Assembly: GCA_019054805.1 (NCBI GenBank) | Contig: JAHQIY010000003.1 | Coordinates: 5,394,001-5,458,000 of the forward strand | Direction of reading: 5' to 3' | DNA: 64,000 bases | Source: Brachionus manjavacas | Taxonomy: Eukaryota > Rotifera > Eurotatoria > Ploima > Brachionidae | Part shown: positions 1 to 11,928 of the stretch, piece after piece | Layout of the letters: every line of letters starts with the position of its first letter | How positions within the stretch are numbered: the first letter of the stretch is position 1 | Made by a program: the position numbers and the translations under genes | The notes under the pieces: generated by a model | The model's database searches: none | The model's input: the letters and a program-made list of their open reading frames with translations, nothing else | What the model was told of the DNA's origin: nothing

Positions 1-2913
1 TTGACAGTTCTTAATTCTCATGCTAGAACACAGAGCATCAATTTACTAGACAAGTCAACAGGGAATTATTTGAAAAATTTCAATAAAAATCTGCTTTTCT
101 TGAAAAAAAATATTAGTAAAATATAAAAAAAATAAAAAAATATATCATTCAATTTTTGAAGATTAAAAAATTGCTGAACAAAAATTGATCGAATTTTCGA
201 AAAAATAAAACTGTTAAAGGAATCTTGCTGTGACTAAGTTAGATCTAATTAAATATTCTTATCTATTTATTTATTTTGGCCAAATGGAATCTAAAGATTT
301 AAGATAAAAAAGTTTAAAAGCTTAAAAAGATCTTTAAAAAAATAAGTAAGATTTAGAAAAAAATTGAACTAGCGGCATGAGTCTTGGCTATTTAAACAGA
401 CAGTAATGAAATTTTTACCCTAGAGACAAAAAGACTATTAATTTAAAATGCAAATTACAAATTGTGCCATTAATCAATTTTTCTAGTTTTGTTTATCTTA
501 TCTATCATCGCGATGAACATAAAACTTGTAAAAATATTTTACTCTCACTCGGCTCTTTTTTTTGCACCATCCAAAAATCAGGGCAACAAAAAATCAGAAA
601 TTTCTAAACAAAACTAATTTTAAAATTTTGATTAAGTAGTTTTTAATAACACAAATACATAGATTCTCTTGTTTTTTAATTATATATCAGATGGAATAAA
701 TTAAACGTCTAATTAATTTAAATCATTTGAGATTTTGAGATCTCAAATGAGCTTGATAGATGGTAAAAATTGTAATATAAAGCCTAATTGAAGTTTTACG
801 ATAGAACAACTTTTATCATAAGCATAGTTTTATCTCAATTCTAAACTAGATTAATAAAAATAATAATAAAAATTTTGCTGAAGTAAAATTCGCAACTCAT
901 GCGAGCGTCAAATACAAACAAGCGATTAAAAATTTTCGTTTGATTTAAAATTCAAATTTTTTGCAGACTTTGTTTAATTAGTTTTAGTTTAAGACAGATA
1001 TAATTAAAATAGGATTTATCATTTTATGACTCTAATTTCGTCGCTTGGGGAACATACAATACCAATGCGACGAAATTCATTAATAAAATTATTTAATAGC
1101 ACTTGCCAACTCATTTATCTTATTTTTGCTAAAATTTAATTTCCTAATTGAGCTAATATTGTGCTCCGGATCACCGGAAAAGTCTATTCTGATTAGAATT
1201 CAGGATTAAATGACACAAATGCTTAAAAAATAAGTCAAATAAAAACAAAAAAATTATTTTTAATTAAAACAATAATTCAAAACTTATCATTTTTATAATT
1301 GGTAAATTTTGTCATTTGTTTAGAACTTCTTTCTTTCTGAATCTGAATAAAATTATTTATCAACAATATTTTAATCTCGTAAATCACAAAAGCTTGATAG
1401 CTTGAAAGATTCCAAACGCCATTGGGAAGCTTTTTTTATTATCAAAAAAATTTGGAAAATAAGCTTTTTTAAATAACTTTATTTAATCAAAAATTTACAA
1501 AAAACTGAAACTGTTCTGAAATCCAAATTCAAACTTCTTTTTTCAAAAAAAATAAATAAATATAAATAATAAAAGCCTGATAGCTTAAACATTTTTAGAC
1601 TACATCCTTATTTTTGATAAAATAAACTTCCAATAAATTCATTTGAAAAATGTATCCCTATTTATATGTAAAATAAATTTTATCTTCCTAAGTGAATCTT
1701 ATCTCCAATTATATATATCTCTATCTAATTTTAATCCCTCCACAAGCTTCATTTATTTATAACAAGGAATAAAAGAACAAAACAGGTTCTAGGTATCTGA
1801 TTTTTCATGAAAAATATAATATACGCAATTGTTTTTGATTGTGTTTTTTAAATAAACACGAAATCGAGCACTAAAATTCTTGTTATAAAAAGATTTTTAC
1901 TATTTAAAATTATCTATGATATTCTAACCCGGATTATATTTTTTTTCTTCACTAAATAAACAAAATATCTTGGAGATAAAGAAATTCGTAGTAAATACTT
2001 ACGATAATTAAAAAAAATAACTTCATAGAAAATTAAATTTAGATTATTCATCTAAAAGAGATTTTTTAGTCTGCTTAATGAACATAATTGGATATCCCTA
2101 AAATCAGGACCCGGAATTTTTTTTCCAAGGACTAAAATGTGAAATAAATTGATTTTTTAAAGAATTTTTATTCAAAAAATTTATTGTAGAGTATTTTTTG
2201 AAACTTCAATCAATTGCAGTACAATTAAGTATTGGTTTTGTAGATTTTTTTTTTTAAATTGAAAAAAATATAAAAGTTTACCAAATTAAAAGAACAAAAA
2301 ATTTAAAATGGAAAAAATCGTGGACAATGGTAAATTTTATCTTATGCGTATTTTAGGCCACGAATCTAGCAGTCGAGTTTCAAAGCTTAATGGCAGCCCA
2401 TTCAATTCCTAAAAAAACAAAACTCATGTGAATAAAATCTGCAATAATTGAAAATCAAACTGAATTCGAAATTTTATTACGTTGATTAAAAAACCCAAGC
2501 AAAAAGATGATTCTAATTAGCTCTATTTGAGTTAAATTTTTAGGTGCTGATCTTTTTAATTTACTGAGCAGAAAATTGGTAGAAAAATAGAAAATATGAG
2601 TGCAAATTTTTGAAATCTAGATTCTCTCCTTTCTAATTAATTCCAAATAGAAGGATTTTTCTCCTTCTCTAATGCGAAAACTATACTAAGAATGGTATCT
2701 TATTTTTATCTATAATTGATTAATAAAATTGCGTCATTAAAAAAATATTAATCTTTAAATTACCCAGTCGTTTTTTGGTTTCCAATTTAAGAATTTTTTT
2801 ATATGCAAAGCTAATCCTTTTTGTTTAATATATTAAATTTACCTTTATATATTGTAAATTTTTTTCAGTTTAATGTTAAATAAATGAGTTTCTTTAAAAT
2901 ACGCATTAAAAAT
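1..2913. other. gene-free AT-rich stretch
   Basis: I see no coding region, RNA gene or recognisable repeat family here apart from the small hairpin annotated at 1034-1077. Open frames are all short and the composition is homopolymer-rich intergenic DNA. Confidence 0.6.
1034..1077. other. perfect-stem hairpin
   Basis: The two ends read AATTTCGTCGCTTGG and CCAAtGCGACGAAATT, so they form a 15-bp stem with one bulged T and a 13-nt loop. It contains a GC-rich core in a very AT-rich context. It could be a structured RNA, the relic of a foldback element, or chance; nothing nearby tells which. Confidence 0.4.
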
Positions 2914-2920
2914 AAAAAAA
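2914..2920 (-). terminator. RNA polymerase III terminator of tRNA-Met
   Basis: A run of seven T (on the minus strand) starts six bases after the tRNA discriminator base, as expected for a Pol III stop. A second T-rich run follows immediately. Confidence 0.75.
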
Positions 2921-2925
2921 GATAT

Positions 2926-3026
2926 TGACCCAAGTGAGGATCGAACTCACGCCCTCCAGATAACCCTGAAAATTTTTGAAAGTTCAGATTATGAGACTGA
3001 CCCGCTACCGACTGCGCTATTGAGGC
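2926..3026 (-). tRNA. elongator tRNA-Met (CAT) with a 28-nt intron
   Basis: On the minus strand the gene folds as a tRNA: acceptor GCCTCAA/TTGGGTC with A73 (one mismatch at 2:71), A box TAGCGCAGTCGG, anticodon stem TCAGT with loop CTCATA, T arm GTGAG-TTCGATC-CTCAC with an intact B box. Anticodon CAT lies at 2991-2993. Read without an intron the variable loop would be over 30 nt. Removing 2962-2989 (28 nt), at the canonical position between residues 37 and 38, gives a standard 73-nt tRNA with anticodon stem TCAGT/TCTGG and variable loop AGGGC. The sequence matches the animal elongator type rather than the initiator. The intron beginning repeats the 3' anticodon-stem sequence, so both the unspliced and spliced forms can pair. 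An intron in tRNA-Met is unusual for animals. Confidence 0.9.
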
Positions 3027-3982
3027 TTTTTTTATTAAAAAAAATTGAAATTCTAAAAAATCTAAATTTAAAAAAAAATAAAGATTAGCATTAACTCTAG
3101 TTTTGAATGAAAAAAAAAATAAATGGTTCAAGCTTATTGTTGCTTAAAATTTTTCAAAGTAAGCAAAGAACATTAAAATCGTAAAAAAGATTATTTTTAG
3201 AATTCTGTCTAATAAATGAACCGTAAGCATTTTTTGGATTTGAGCAACATAAATAATTTATTTTCGAGTTTATGTTTTTTTTGTTGTTGGAAATTTAAAA
3301 GATGCTTCCGAATAAGTTCTTTTTTTTTGCAAATAAGCTTATTTTCCCTAGTTTATGATAATAAATTAAACTAAAAATCAAAGTGAATTATAAGATTCTT
3401 ATAAGTCCTATTCTTTTCTCAATATTCATAAACGAAATTCCAAAAATGAGCCAAAAAATAAATCCTAATCTTTATTATTTGCTTACGATCTTCTTACCTT
3501 TTTATCTTTAAAATTCTTTAATAAAACTTTATAAAAAAAAATTGAAATTTGGCTTTTAAAATATTTAATTATTAAAAAATCTCTTCTCTGTGAAAAAAAT
3601 TAGCAGTTTTTCTCGGTACCAAGTAAATGTCATCATCTCACATAGTTTTTGGAAACTAGCGTTAACAATTCCCTTATTGCCTAAATTATTGATAATAGTT
3701 TATGGTTTCTTTGTGACCCTACTTCTAACTAATATCAATGTCTCGATTGTTCAAGTTGTTCAAAACGCATTCATCAAATGAATTTTTAAACTAACTCTTG
3801 AACTAACTCGATTTTTTTTATATCAAAAAATGATACTTTACATAATTTTTCGTAAATTTTGACAAATTATTTTTTTATGTTGAAAAGTGAAATTAATGTT
3901 CTTTACAATTTTTTTATCAAAAAAACGAAAAGAATGGTCTTAATGTTGTTCTTTTGGATTAAGCAAATTTTAGGGTAAAAAT
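3027..3982. other. intergenic, no gene seen
   Basis: AT-rich DNA. A 63-codon GTG-initiated frame at 3590-3781 has no protein-like features that I would trust. No tRNA or repeat was recognised. Confidence 0.55.
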
Positions 3983-4022
3983 TGCCACCCAATGCCACCC
4001 AAGGCCACTCAAGGCCACCCAA
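3983..4022 (+). repeat. 10-bp tandem repeat (TGCCACCCAA)x4
   Basis: Four consecutive 10-bp units of the type TGCCACCCAA / GGCCACTCAA occur here. It is a short minisatellite just upstream of LINE debris. Confidence 0.85.
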
Positions 4023-4079
4023 TGCTGTAAGACAGTTTTCAATTTAAGAAGAAGACTATTGATACCTCTTAGGAAGGCA

Positions 4080-4345
4080 TTGTGAATTTACAAGCATATT
4101 GTAATACTGGAATTGTAAGTGCTAAGTTTTTAGAAGCTTTGGAGAACAATTTATTGGTCCAGCGTGTTCAAGAACCAACTTTTGGCAATAGAATACTAGA
4201 TTTGGTTATCACAGATAGGTTAGATAAAATTTATACTGTAAAAATTGGGGCTCCCTTGGGGACAACTAGCAAGAACAAACTGCACTCGACCTCTTTTCTG
4301 GGTCATTTTATTAAAAGAAAGGCCCAAAAAAAAAAACAATTGTCC
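4080..4345 (+). mobile_element. LINE endonuclease fragment, inverted arm
   Basis: The plus strand encodes about 80 residues typical of the end of an AP-endonuclease domain of CR1/jockey-type LINEs (motifs NRILDLVITD and PLGTTSKN; the usual SDHN/SDHL catalytic block is here TSKN). Bases 4192-4330 are the reverse complement of 5401-5540 at about 95 percent identity, so the same endonuclease piece exists twice, facing each other around the RT part of a minus-strand LINE. It is a fossil; it has no start and no continuation into RT on this strand. Confidence 0.75.
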
Positions 4346-4369
4346 AACAACTGAATGCTCGATCAATAT

Positions 4370-5541
4370 CATGTTTGCCTAATTGGCTACTAATGATGTC
4401 TGGTAGCTCCAATTTAGATTTAAACAGAGGCTGATACCAAGACTTTGTTCCCTGTCAGTGATTTCAAGTGGTTTGCCATTTATGGTAATATTAATATTGA
4501 AGTATTTGTTGTTGATAATCATGATTTTACACTTATCGTCATTAAAGTTCATTCACCAGGTATTTGACCAATTTACCAAGTTATCAACATCCTGCTGGAG
4601 ACAAGTTAAGTCTAAAGATTAAATCTTTAATAATAGAGATTAAATTGGTGTCATCTGCAAATAATTTACATAAACAATTTACAACATCAGGCATATCATT
4701 GATGAAAACTACAAATAACAAGGGTCCAAGTACTGAGCCTTGCGGAACTCCACTCAACACATCCAACCACTCAGAAACCACATCACCCATTACCACTCTT
4801 TGCCTCCTTGCCGTCAGGAAATTCTGCATCCATCTCACAGTCAGATTATCGAAGAAGTCATTAATACTTCTTCGAAGCTTCTTGTAAAGAAATCACAATT
4901 TTTAAGGACTTTCGGATGCATTCTATCTGTTCCAGGTGCCTTATGCATGTCTAGTTTGATTAAGTGTTTATATATATGGATGCTGAAAAGTTGAATGGAT
5001 CAACCTTGACAACAACATTGCTTCTTTTTTCCAATTCTCGGATTATTCTACCATCATCGGTACTAAAGGCTAAGTGAAACTCGGTATTTAAAATGTTGGC
5101 TAATGACAACTTATCTGAGACCAAATTGCCCATTTCATCCGTTAAAGACCTTACTCTGTCCCTGCTTATTCTCTGGCCATTTATATATGAATATATACGT
5201 TTAGGTTTACTTTTACATCCGTCGATAATTGTAATCTCATAATTTGACATTTCATAATGAATTTAAAAACTCCATCCTGGTAAATCAAAGTGTTAAACAT
5301 CAAATCAACTTCCATGTCATCTATTTCATTTGCTCTCGACCACAGATACTTATTCAGATATATGTAATTACCTTTTAATACAAAATTTTACTAAGTTTTT
5401 ATTTTTTGGGTCTTTCTTTTAATAAAATGTCCCAGAAAAGAGTCGAGTTTAGTTTGTTCTTGCTAGTTGTCCCCAAGGGAGCTCCAATTTTTACAGTATA
5501 AATTTTATCTAACCTATCTGTGATAACCAAATCTAGTATTT
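4370..5541 (-). mobile_element. broken CR1/jockey-type LINE (endonuclease end, linker, RT)
   Basis: Read on the minus strand from 5541: end of the endonuclease domain (NLDLVITD-type segment), a linker with KPKRIYSYINGQR (the usual kplfayik region), then RT with SGVPQGSVLGPLLF and catalytic FADDTN at about 4650, then an RT thumb-like segment with NDDKCKIM and NLNW near 4400-4500. It is 5'-truncated and carries frame breaks and an internal gap between linker and palm. The 3' end is lost where the inverted endonuclease fragment begins. It belongs to the same broad group as the LINEs at 9.5, 13, 34.5 and 39 kb. Confidence 0.85.
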
Positions 5542-6679
5542 TAGTTTTTTTAATCAGCAATGCTTAAAAATCTATTTTTTAAGATTATTTTTGAGCATGT
5601 TCATGAAAATTTAATTATAAACTTCAATTTGCCTTAATAACTTAAAATGACTAATCATTATTTGAATAATAAAAAAATGCGACGGTGAAGTTTGGAGCAA
5701 AAAAAATTAAAGCTAAGCAAAATATTATAAAAATTTTAAAAATTTTAAAAATATTTTAAAAATTTTTAGCATTAAAATCAAAAAAAGTTTTATCAGAAAA
5801 AAAGTCAAAAAACTAAACATTTAGAAATGTTTCTATCAATTTCCGATCTATTCTCTAAGTATGAATTATGATATCTAAATCAAATTATTTTATTGCTTTT
5901 TTTTACGTTTAAAAAATTTTGTTTAAAAATGTCCTAGGAAAAAATATTTTATTTACGCATCAATTTGCATAGAATTTTTTCAATAAGCAAATTTGATGAT
6001 TCTAAATTAGATTTATTTTTTAATTTTATTTCTTATTCAATTATCGGTAATAGTGGGATAATTATTATGATAATTATTTTTAATTAAAAGTTCTGTGGCT
6101 TTCGCTTATCAATGATTACATGCCATTATTTTAAATCATAATATTTATTAAATTTTCTGGAATCACCCTATAAAACATTATAAAAATAACACTTGAACAT
6201 CCGGTATTTTTATTTCTATAATAATTCGAGAGTCTTTTAAAAATCTCATCTTTTTTCATGCAATTTTACTATTCCCACTTATATTTTCCAACATCAACAA
6301 CACAAAACTGTGAAAGTTCTTTAGTATTAATAATTAGTTAAATATATATTTTAAAATTTTTCAATTTGGATCTAATGAAAGACATTAATTAAGTTATAAT
6401 CAAACAAAAAAATCCTCTAATTTCAAGCATTAAAAGAAACTAAAAAAACATCGGTTTTTCCAGATGAAAAAGACATTTTAAATACTCCTGGGCGCTCTAG
6501 TGAAAAAACAAAAAGATTCTGCTTTTTATTAATTAAGAAATATTTCTAGTTAAAATGTTAAATTTTATTTGAAATATTTACTCATATGTATAGCTAAGAA
6601 ATGATTAGGGCTCGAAAAAATTATCGTGTTTTAATAGTGAGAATTATTTTTCCAAATTTTAAAATATTTGTGTTCAAAA
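5542..6679. other. intergenic / 5' flank of the RBM34-like gene
   Basis: No ORF or repeat recognised. The last part presumably holds the promoter of the downstream gene, but I see no clear TATA element. Confidence 0.5.
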
Positions 6680-7918
6680 ATGTCCAATTTCGAATCAATA
6701 TTTAGTTCAAGTACAGAAACAGACCCAAATTTGAAGCAGTTGTTTGATAAAAAAATCGAAAGACCTTTAACAGAACTACCAGATAGCAATGACTTAAAAA
6801 CTGAGTCAAAAAAATTCAAAAAATTCGATCCAGAAACAGAAAAGCGAACTATTTTTATCGGAAATCTTCACAAGGATACCAAAAAAGAGGTAAATTTTGA
6901 AAGATTCTAAATCAAGATTATTATTTATCAACATTTTTTTAGGATCTGATGAAATTATTTAAAAGCTACGGAAAAATTGAATCAGTTCGCTTCAGAAATA
7001 TTGTAAATGAAGAATTTCTAATTAACAACTATTCTCACATTCTTCATATCTAGGTTCCGGAAGACATAACAAAATCAAAAAAATACGCTTTCATTACGTA
7101 AGCCCTTAAGATTTTTTAAATTCTAAATTTTTCATCAAAATCAAAATTAAGCAAGCAAACTCATCCTAACAAACAAACAATTACAAGCTTTGTAAGATTC
7201 AAAGATGAAGATTCTGCCAAAAACGCTGCCAGCGAAGTGTAAGAAAAAAGAAATAATTTAGAAAGTTTATTTAAAATTTAAAAAGCAATGGAATGGAATA
7301 CAAATCTCTTCATATCAGAGTTGACATTGCCACTAAGTCCAGAGTTCATGATAACAAAAAATCTGTATTTTTAGGTGGCCTGCCTTTTGGTAATTTTTTA
7401 AGTACCTTTACTGTAAATATTTTTTTATTTTTTTTGTCAAAGATTGTTCTGATGAAGACATTTATTCGCATTTTTCTACATGCGGGCCAATTGATTTTGT
7501 TCGTCTTATAAGAGATAACAAGACTGGAATTGGCAAAGGCTTTGGCTATGTACAATTCAAGACTGCAGATACTGTTTCTCTGGCTGTGAGATTGAACGGA
7601 TCCACAGTTAACGACAGAAAAATCAGGGTCGAAAGATGTGTAAAAAAACAAAAACAGAGCAAAACCGAAACGAAAAGTTCTAGCATCACTTCCAAAAAAG
7701 GAAAGGAACCAAGAGAAAAAAAAACTCACCAAAACCAAGACAGAAGCAAAACTAGGAAAAACACTCAAAATTACAACGAGAAGAATTCAGAAAAGTCTAA
7801 ATTGTCCAAAGAAGATCGATCAAAAGCCTACCGGCTTAATAAGATCAAAAACCGAAAGTTCAATAAGAAAAAACATGTCAGCACGAATAAAAAAGACAAT
7901 GTTAAATTTAAGATTTAA
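6680..7918 (+). CDS. RBM34: RBM34/Nop12-type nucleolar RNA-binding protein, six exons
   Basis: Spliced exons are 6680-6889, 6943-7002, 7054-7097, 7188-7238, 7286-7389 and 7443-7918, all with GT-AG introns of 47-90 bp, giving 314 residues with the frame kept at every junction. RRM1 has RNP2 TIFIGNL (residues 57-63) and RNP1-like KKYAFITFVRF. RRM2 has RNP2 SVFLGGLPF (148-156) and RNP1 GKGFGYVQF (187-195), with the RDNKTGIGKGFGYV signature typical of RBM34/Nop12. A Lys/Arg-rich tail from about residue 230 to the end (KLSKEDRSKAYRLNKIKNRK) fits a nucleolar signal. The family works in pre-60S ribosome assembly (yeast Nop12). Start ATG at 6680 was chosen; an in-frame TTG lies just upstream. The N-terminal region is shorter than in vertebrates. 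Assignment is from remembered family signatures. Confidence 0.93.
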
Positions 7919-9489
7919 ATAAAAAATTTAAAATTTAAAATTTAAAATTTTTTTATTCAGATTCCAATTTTAAGTCTTTTAAAAATCTGTATAAAAGAAC
8001 AAAACAAAATGGAATAAAATTTATCAAAAAATTCAAAAAGTATAAATATTAATTCATATTTGTATTATTATCCAAATTTAGCAGAAATTTAATATCAATA
8101 TATTTTAGGCCAGTGCATTTTGCAGAGGTTTTGCACATCATTAGTAGAATTTAACAAGTAATACAAGTATCTAAGTTGCACCATGTTGCATCCAACGAAT
8201 CATACAATATGAATTTTTTTTATTATTTAATTCTATTAAAAATGAATTTTGAAAAACTTTAGACATTATTTGACTTTGTTCTGACACAATTAAAATTTGA
8301 TCTCCAAATTTTCAAGTAAATTTCTTTTTGAATACATTTGAAGTTATTGCAAAAATGGAATTTTTTTTTTATTAATAACTTGTTATTAAGCAAATGAATG
8401 GAATTTTAAATATTTTCTTCACCATTCGCTAGTAAAGGTTTCTAATATATAAAGTAGTGATTTGACCATTTTTTACTTAGATTTACGTGAATGTTAAAAT
8501 TGCAAAAATCCAAAAAAGGACGATTTTTTGTATTTTTTTAGAAAAAAAATTGACTTTTTTCTTTTTTTTTTTCTTAAGTAATTTTCAGTTTTTTACTGAA
8601 TTTTATAGCAAATTTTCGTCAGAACATGTAAAAATAAAACAAAGTGGAATTAATTCTAGAAAGAAAAATTAATTCTAGAAAGCTGTTTTTCAAAAAAATT
8701 ACTGTGATTTCTTATTCTATATTCTTAGATATTTTGATCAACGGCCATTCAACCTTATAAAGTTTCTTTACACTTTAAATTTTTCAATAAAATCTCTTCT
8801 TATTCTTCTTTGTTTAAGCGTACTAAGTTTTAGTTTTATTTCTTCATAACTAGTTTTTAATGCCAACTCGTTTTAATTTTTCAAATTTTATACATTTAAA
8901 TTTATTTTTAAAAGATATACGTAAACTTATAAAGATAAATTTTAATTATCGATAAAAAAGTATAAACCTCAGTTTTTCAAGATACATTTTTATTTTTATT
9001 GTCCGAATACAGAGAATAGGTGTTTTCTTTGATTTTTAGATTTAATTGTTAATTTTGGATCAGATTTCATACAAAATCTGACAATATTTTTGTACATTGT
9101 AAGCGATTTAGGTACAATTTTTTAAATGATAACTTAAATGTACAAAAACTAAAAGGAACTAAAAGGATTATGTTTTAGAAAAAAACAAACCTTTTCAGAA
9201 TTCCATAAATCATTGACAAATATCCTAATATTAATATTGCATTTTAAGGAATGATGAGTAGTCGAACCACTTGTTTAAAAGAGATTTTTTTTATAACTTT
9301 TTGTATATTTGAGCTCTTACAACATGATTTTTAAATATTTAGAAAATGTTGAGTATTCTTTATTGCCTTAGATCCATCTTTTTTCCAATAAAATTCCATT
9401 TAGTTTTATGATTTATTCTTTTAAATTTAAAAACTCCTATACAAGCTTAGATTTTTTGGAAAAATAATTTTTGAGTGAATTTGCTCATT
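7919..9489. other. intergenic, with a 21-bp echo of a neighbouring gene end
   Basis: No gene seen. Bases about 7952-7972 match, over 21 bases, the last codons of the secreted-protein gene at 10559 (reading LESE-stop on the minus strand), so a remnant of a paralogue's 3' end is possible. The low-complexity frame at 8487-8672 is rejected. Confidence 0.5.
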
Positions 9490-10286
9490 TTTAGCTGGAA
9501 GGTCACAAAGAGTCGTTCTTGGTGATGCGAGTTCTAGTTGAGTTGGTGTTAAAGTGGAGTTCCAAAGGGCTCGGTTTTGGGTCCTCTTCTTTTTGACACC
9601 TACATTAACGATATGTTAGAGATCATTTCAAATAGTTGTGAAGCATACGCTGATGATACAAAAAAAATTTTTGTTATAAAAAATTTTGGTTCAGTCCTTG
9701 GGCTTCAAAATGAAATTGATAAAGTTTGAAAGTGGTCTGAAAATTGGTCTATTCAGCTTAATGCTGAAAAGTGTAAAGTTGTTCATAGGCCACATCAACA
9801 TTATTAGGTTACTATACTTTTCTATACTCAGACCGCACTTAGAATACGCGATTAGCTCTTGGTGTCCTTATTTTGAAAAAGAAGTGAAAAAGAAGAGCGT
9901 CTAAATTAGTCCATGAACTGCGTCTTCTTGACTAGTTGGAAAGACTATAAGAGTTAAATTTGATCTACTTAAAAACAAGAAGAGTACGTGGCGATTAGAT
10001 TCAAATGTTTAAGATAGTTAATGGTATAGAGATAAACACCAAGATGGAAAATCGAATATGTGAGATGAAAAGACACGGATACAACATTACACGAGAGTAA
10101 GTGATGAGTAGTAACTTTTTTATTAACAGGTTTGTCAATGATTGGAACAAACTACCGGAAGAAATCATCAACTCAAGGAATGCAAACAGTTTCAAAGCAA
10201 AACTTGATGCTTGGATGGTTAAACGATTTGAAGCTATTGCTATCGCTCCAAGCTGCAGTTTAGACTAATACTACTACTACTACTAA
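9490..10286 (+). mobile_element. decayed CR1/jockey-type LINE, 3' part
   Basis: Plus-strand translation shows a series of RT/thumb blocks in different frames: QRVVLGDASS, GSVLGPLLFDTYINDM, AYADDTK at about 9647, NAEKCKVV, RPHLEYAISSWCP, then the C-terminal block FVNDWNKLPEEIIN...NSFKAKLDAWM and a stop followed by (TAC)n at about 10268-10286. The missing pieces and frame breaks show an old copy. The final WNKLP/NSFKAKLD block and ACT-repeat tail are shared with the LINE ending at 42011, so these are relatives. It is 5'-truncated within RT. Confidence 0.9.
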
Positions 10287-10558
10287 CTGCCAAACGGAAA
10301 AATAGCTAACAGATTTTTAATAATTTTCTCCTGTATTTTTTTTACTAAATTCACACAACCTCAGTTTTATTTTTTTTGGTTCTAATTTAAGTTAACTTGT
10401 ATTAAATAATTTTTATATTTAATATTGTCGTTCGATCTTTCGAAAAACAAGGGTTTCTTAAAAATTTTTATATTTGCTTTTTTTTTCTAATAAATGGATT
10501 CAAAATTCCCTAAATAAAAAGAATTGAATTAACTAAACAAACTTAGATTTAAAAAATT

Positions 10559-11470
10559 TTATTCAGATTCCAATTTTGGTTTTTTGAAAAAATTTTTAAA
10601 TGATCGCTTGCTATCTGTTTCTGTTTGTCCGTCACCGCAAGGAGAATTTTTTAAAAATAAATTGTCGTAATTTTGAAGAAAATTAGCCAAATATGAATGA
10701 CTTGGCAATATTCTGTTAAACTTGTGTTCCATTTCAACATATGGATAAAAAAGTGTACTAATGTCATTTAGAGTAAGGGGTATATTCTTTTTAAAACTAG
10801 CGTCTTGTGAAGCCAAAGATTCGCTTGTAGATGACAAGTTTTTCAAAGAGCCCACCAAATATTTTACATACTGAAAAGTAGAAATGTCCGATTTGAGTTG
10901 GGTTTTGCATCGAATTGAATCGAGGGTCTTCTCAATTTTGTTAACATCTAAAGGTAGTGATGCATCAATCGATTTTGAGTTTGGTACAAAAATTTTACGC
11001 AGGGACAAAACGTCTTGATTTTGTTCGAAAAATAATTTCATGGCAATGGCAAAAGTAAGACAGTCATGATCATTAGTAGTATAGCTAAAATTGGCTGGTG
11101 ACGATACTAAATAAGCATAGAGCTTTTTCGCTTTAGATTTCTGCTTAGATCGCCTTAGCTCAAGAGATTTTTGTGTTTTGGACACTATTCTATCTTTGAT
11201 GCCTACCAGCTTTTTTTTCAAATACCCCGAAGTACATTTTTCACTGCATCTTATATCCAAAATGTTGTTATAATAGACTTTGTTTGGACATTTTTTTATC
11301 TGTTCCATAATTCGAATAAATAAACATGGTACATGAATAAGAATATCCGGGTCGATTTGTCCTTTAAACTCGGTACATTTTAGATTTTCATCAGTGCCAT
11401 AATGAAGCCCATGAGACAAGTATAAACTTAAGGCAACAAGAAAAAGTTGTACCATAAAATTGATTTTCAT
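10559..11470 (-). CDS. secreted cysteine-containing protein of unknown family
   Basis: A single 303-residue open frame on the minus strand starting at ATG 11470. Residues 1-20 form a clear signal peptide (basic KIN, then hydrophobic FMVQLFLVALSLYL). The mature part has eight cysteines (C32, C49, C61, C75, C79 and three more near the middle and C-terminus), a strongly basic patch around residues 85-120, and a Lys-rich tail ending KKPKLESE. No domain is recognised. Even cysteine number and secretion suggest disulfide bonding. The reading frame is far longer than expected by chance in such AT-rich DNA and its codon content is protein-like, so I believe it is a real gene. No intron is needed. Its 3' end has a 21-bp match at about 7952-7972, perhaps a trace of a lost paralogue. 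Confidence 0.75.
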   Translation of the reverse strand: MKINFMVQLFLVALSLYLSHGLHYGTDENLKCTEFKGQIDPDILIHVPCLFIRIMEQIKKCPNKVYYNNILDIRCSEKCTSGYLKKKLVGIKDRIVSKTQKSLELRRSKQKSKAKKLYAYLVSSPANFSYTTNDHDCLTFAIAMKLFFEQNQDVLSLRKIFVPNSKSIDASLPLDVNKIEKTLDSIRCKTQLKSDISTFQYVKYLVGSLKNLSSTSESLASQDASFKKNIPLTLNDISTLFYPYVEMEHKFNRILPSHSYLANFLQNYDNLFLKNSPCGDGQTETDSKRSFKNFFKKPKLESE

Positions 11471-11928
11471 TTTTTTCTTCAGATTAGAAAAGGAAAAGAA
11501 AAAGTTATATGATTATAAAATTAGATTTTGATTTAATTCAATTTTGAATAATATAATTTAAAATTGAAGATAATTTATTTTTTATACTAGTTTAACTTTT
11601 TTGTCACCAATAAAACTTCTTTTCGGGTGTAAAACAGATTTTTTTTGGGTTTGGTCCTTGACAATTAAATAACTGATACCCACAAGCAAAATTATTTTCA
11701 CCGCATAAAAAAATCCATAGCAAAAAAATATTACCTAAAACAATTTTTTGTGAAGAATAGAAAATTGTTAATTATTTTTTTTTTAAAAATAATCCCGGAA
11801 AATCTACTCTTAACATAAAACTAAAGTGAAGTTAATTCTTAACTCCATTTTTAGCGAACTTTTTGTTTAAAACAATAAAAAATGAAAAAACAAAAAAATA
11901 ATAGCTATTATTTATATACAGTAGATCT
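11471..11928. other. intergenic / 5' flank of the secreted-protein gene
   Basis: AT-rich; no gene or repeat seen before the MITE that begins at 11929. Confidence 0.5.

Noticed and set aside
3590-3781. 63-codon hydrophobic frame
   Set aside because: No ATG start, no neighbours or signals, typical chance frame.
3983-4022. CRISPR-like regular repeat
   Set aside because: Units are directly adjacent with no spacers, and the DNA is eukaryotic.
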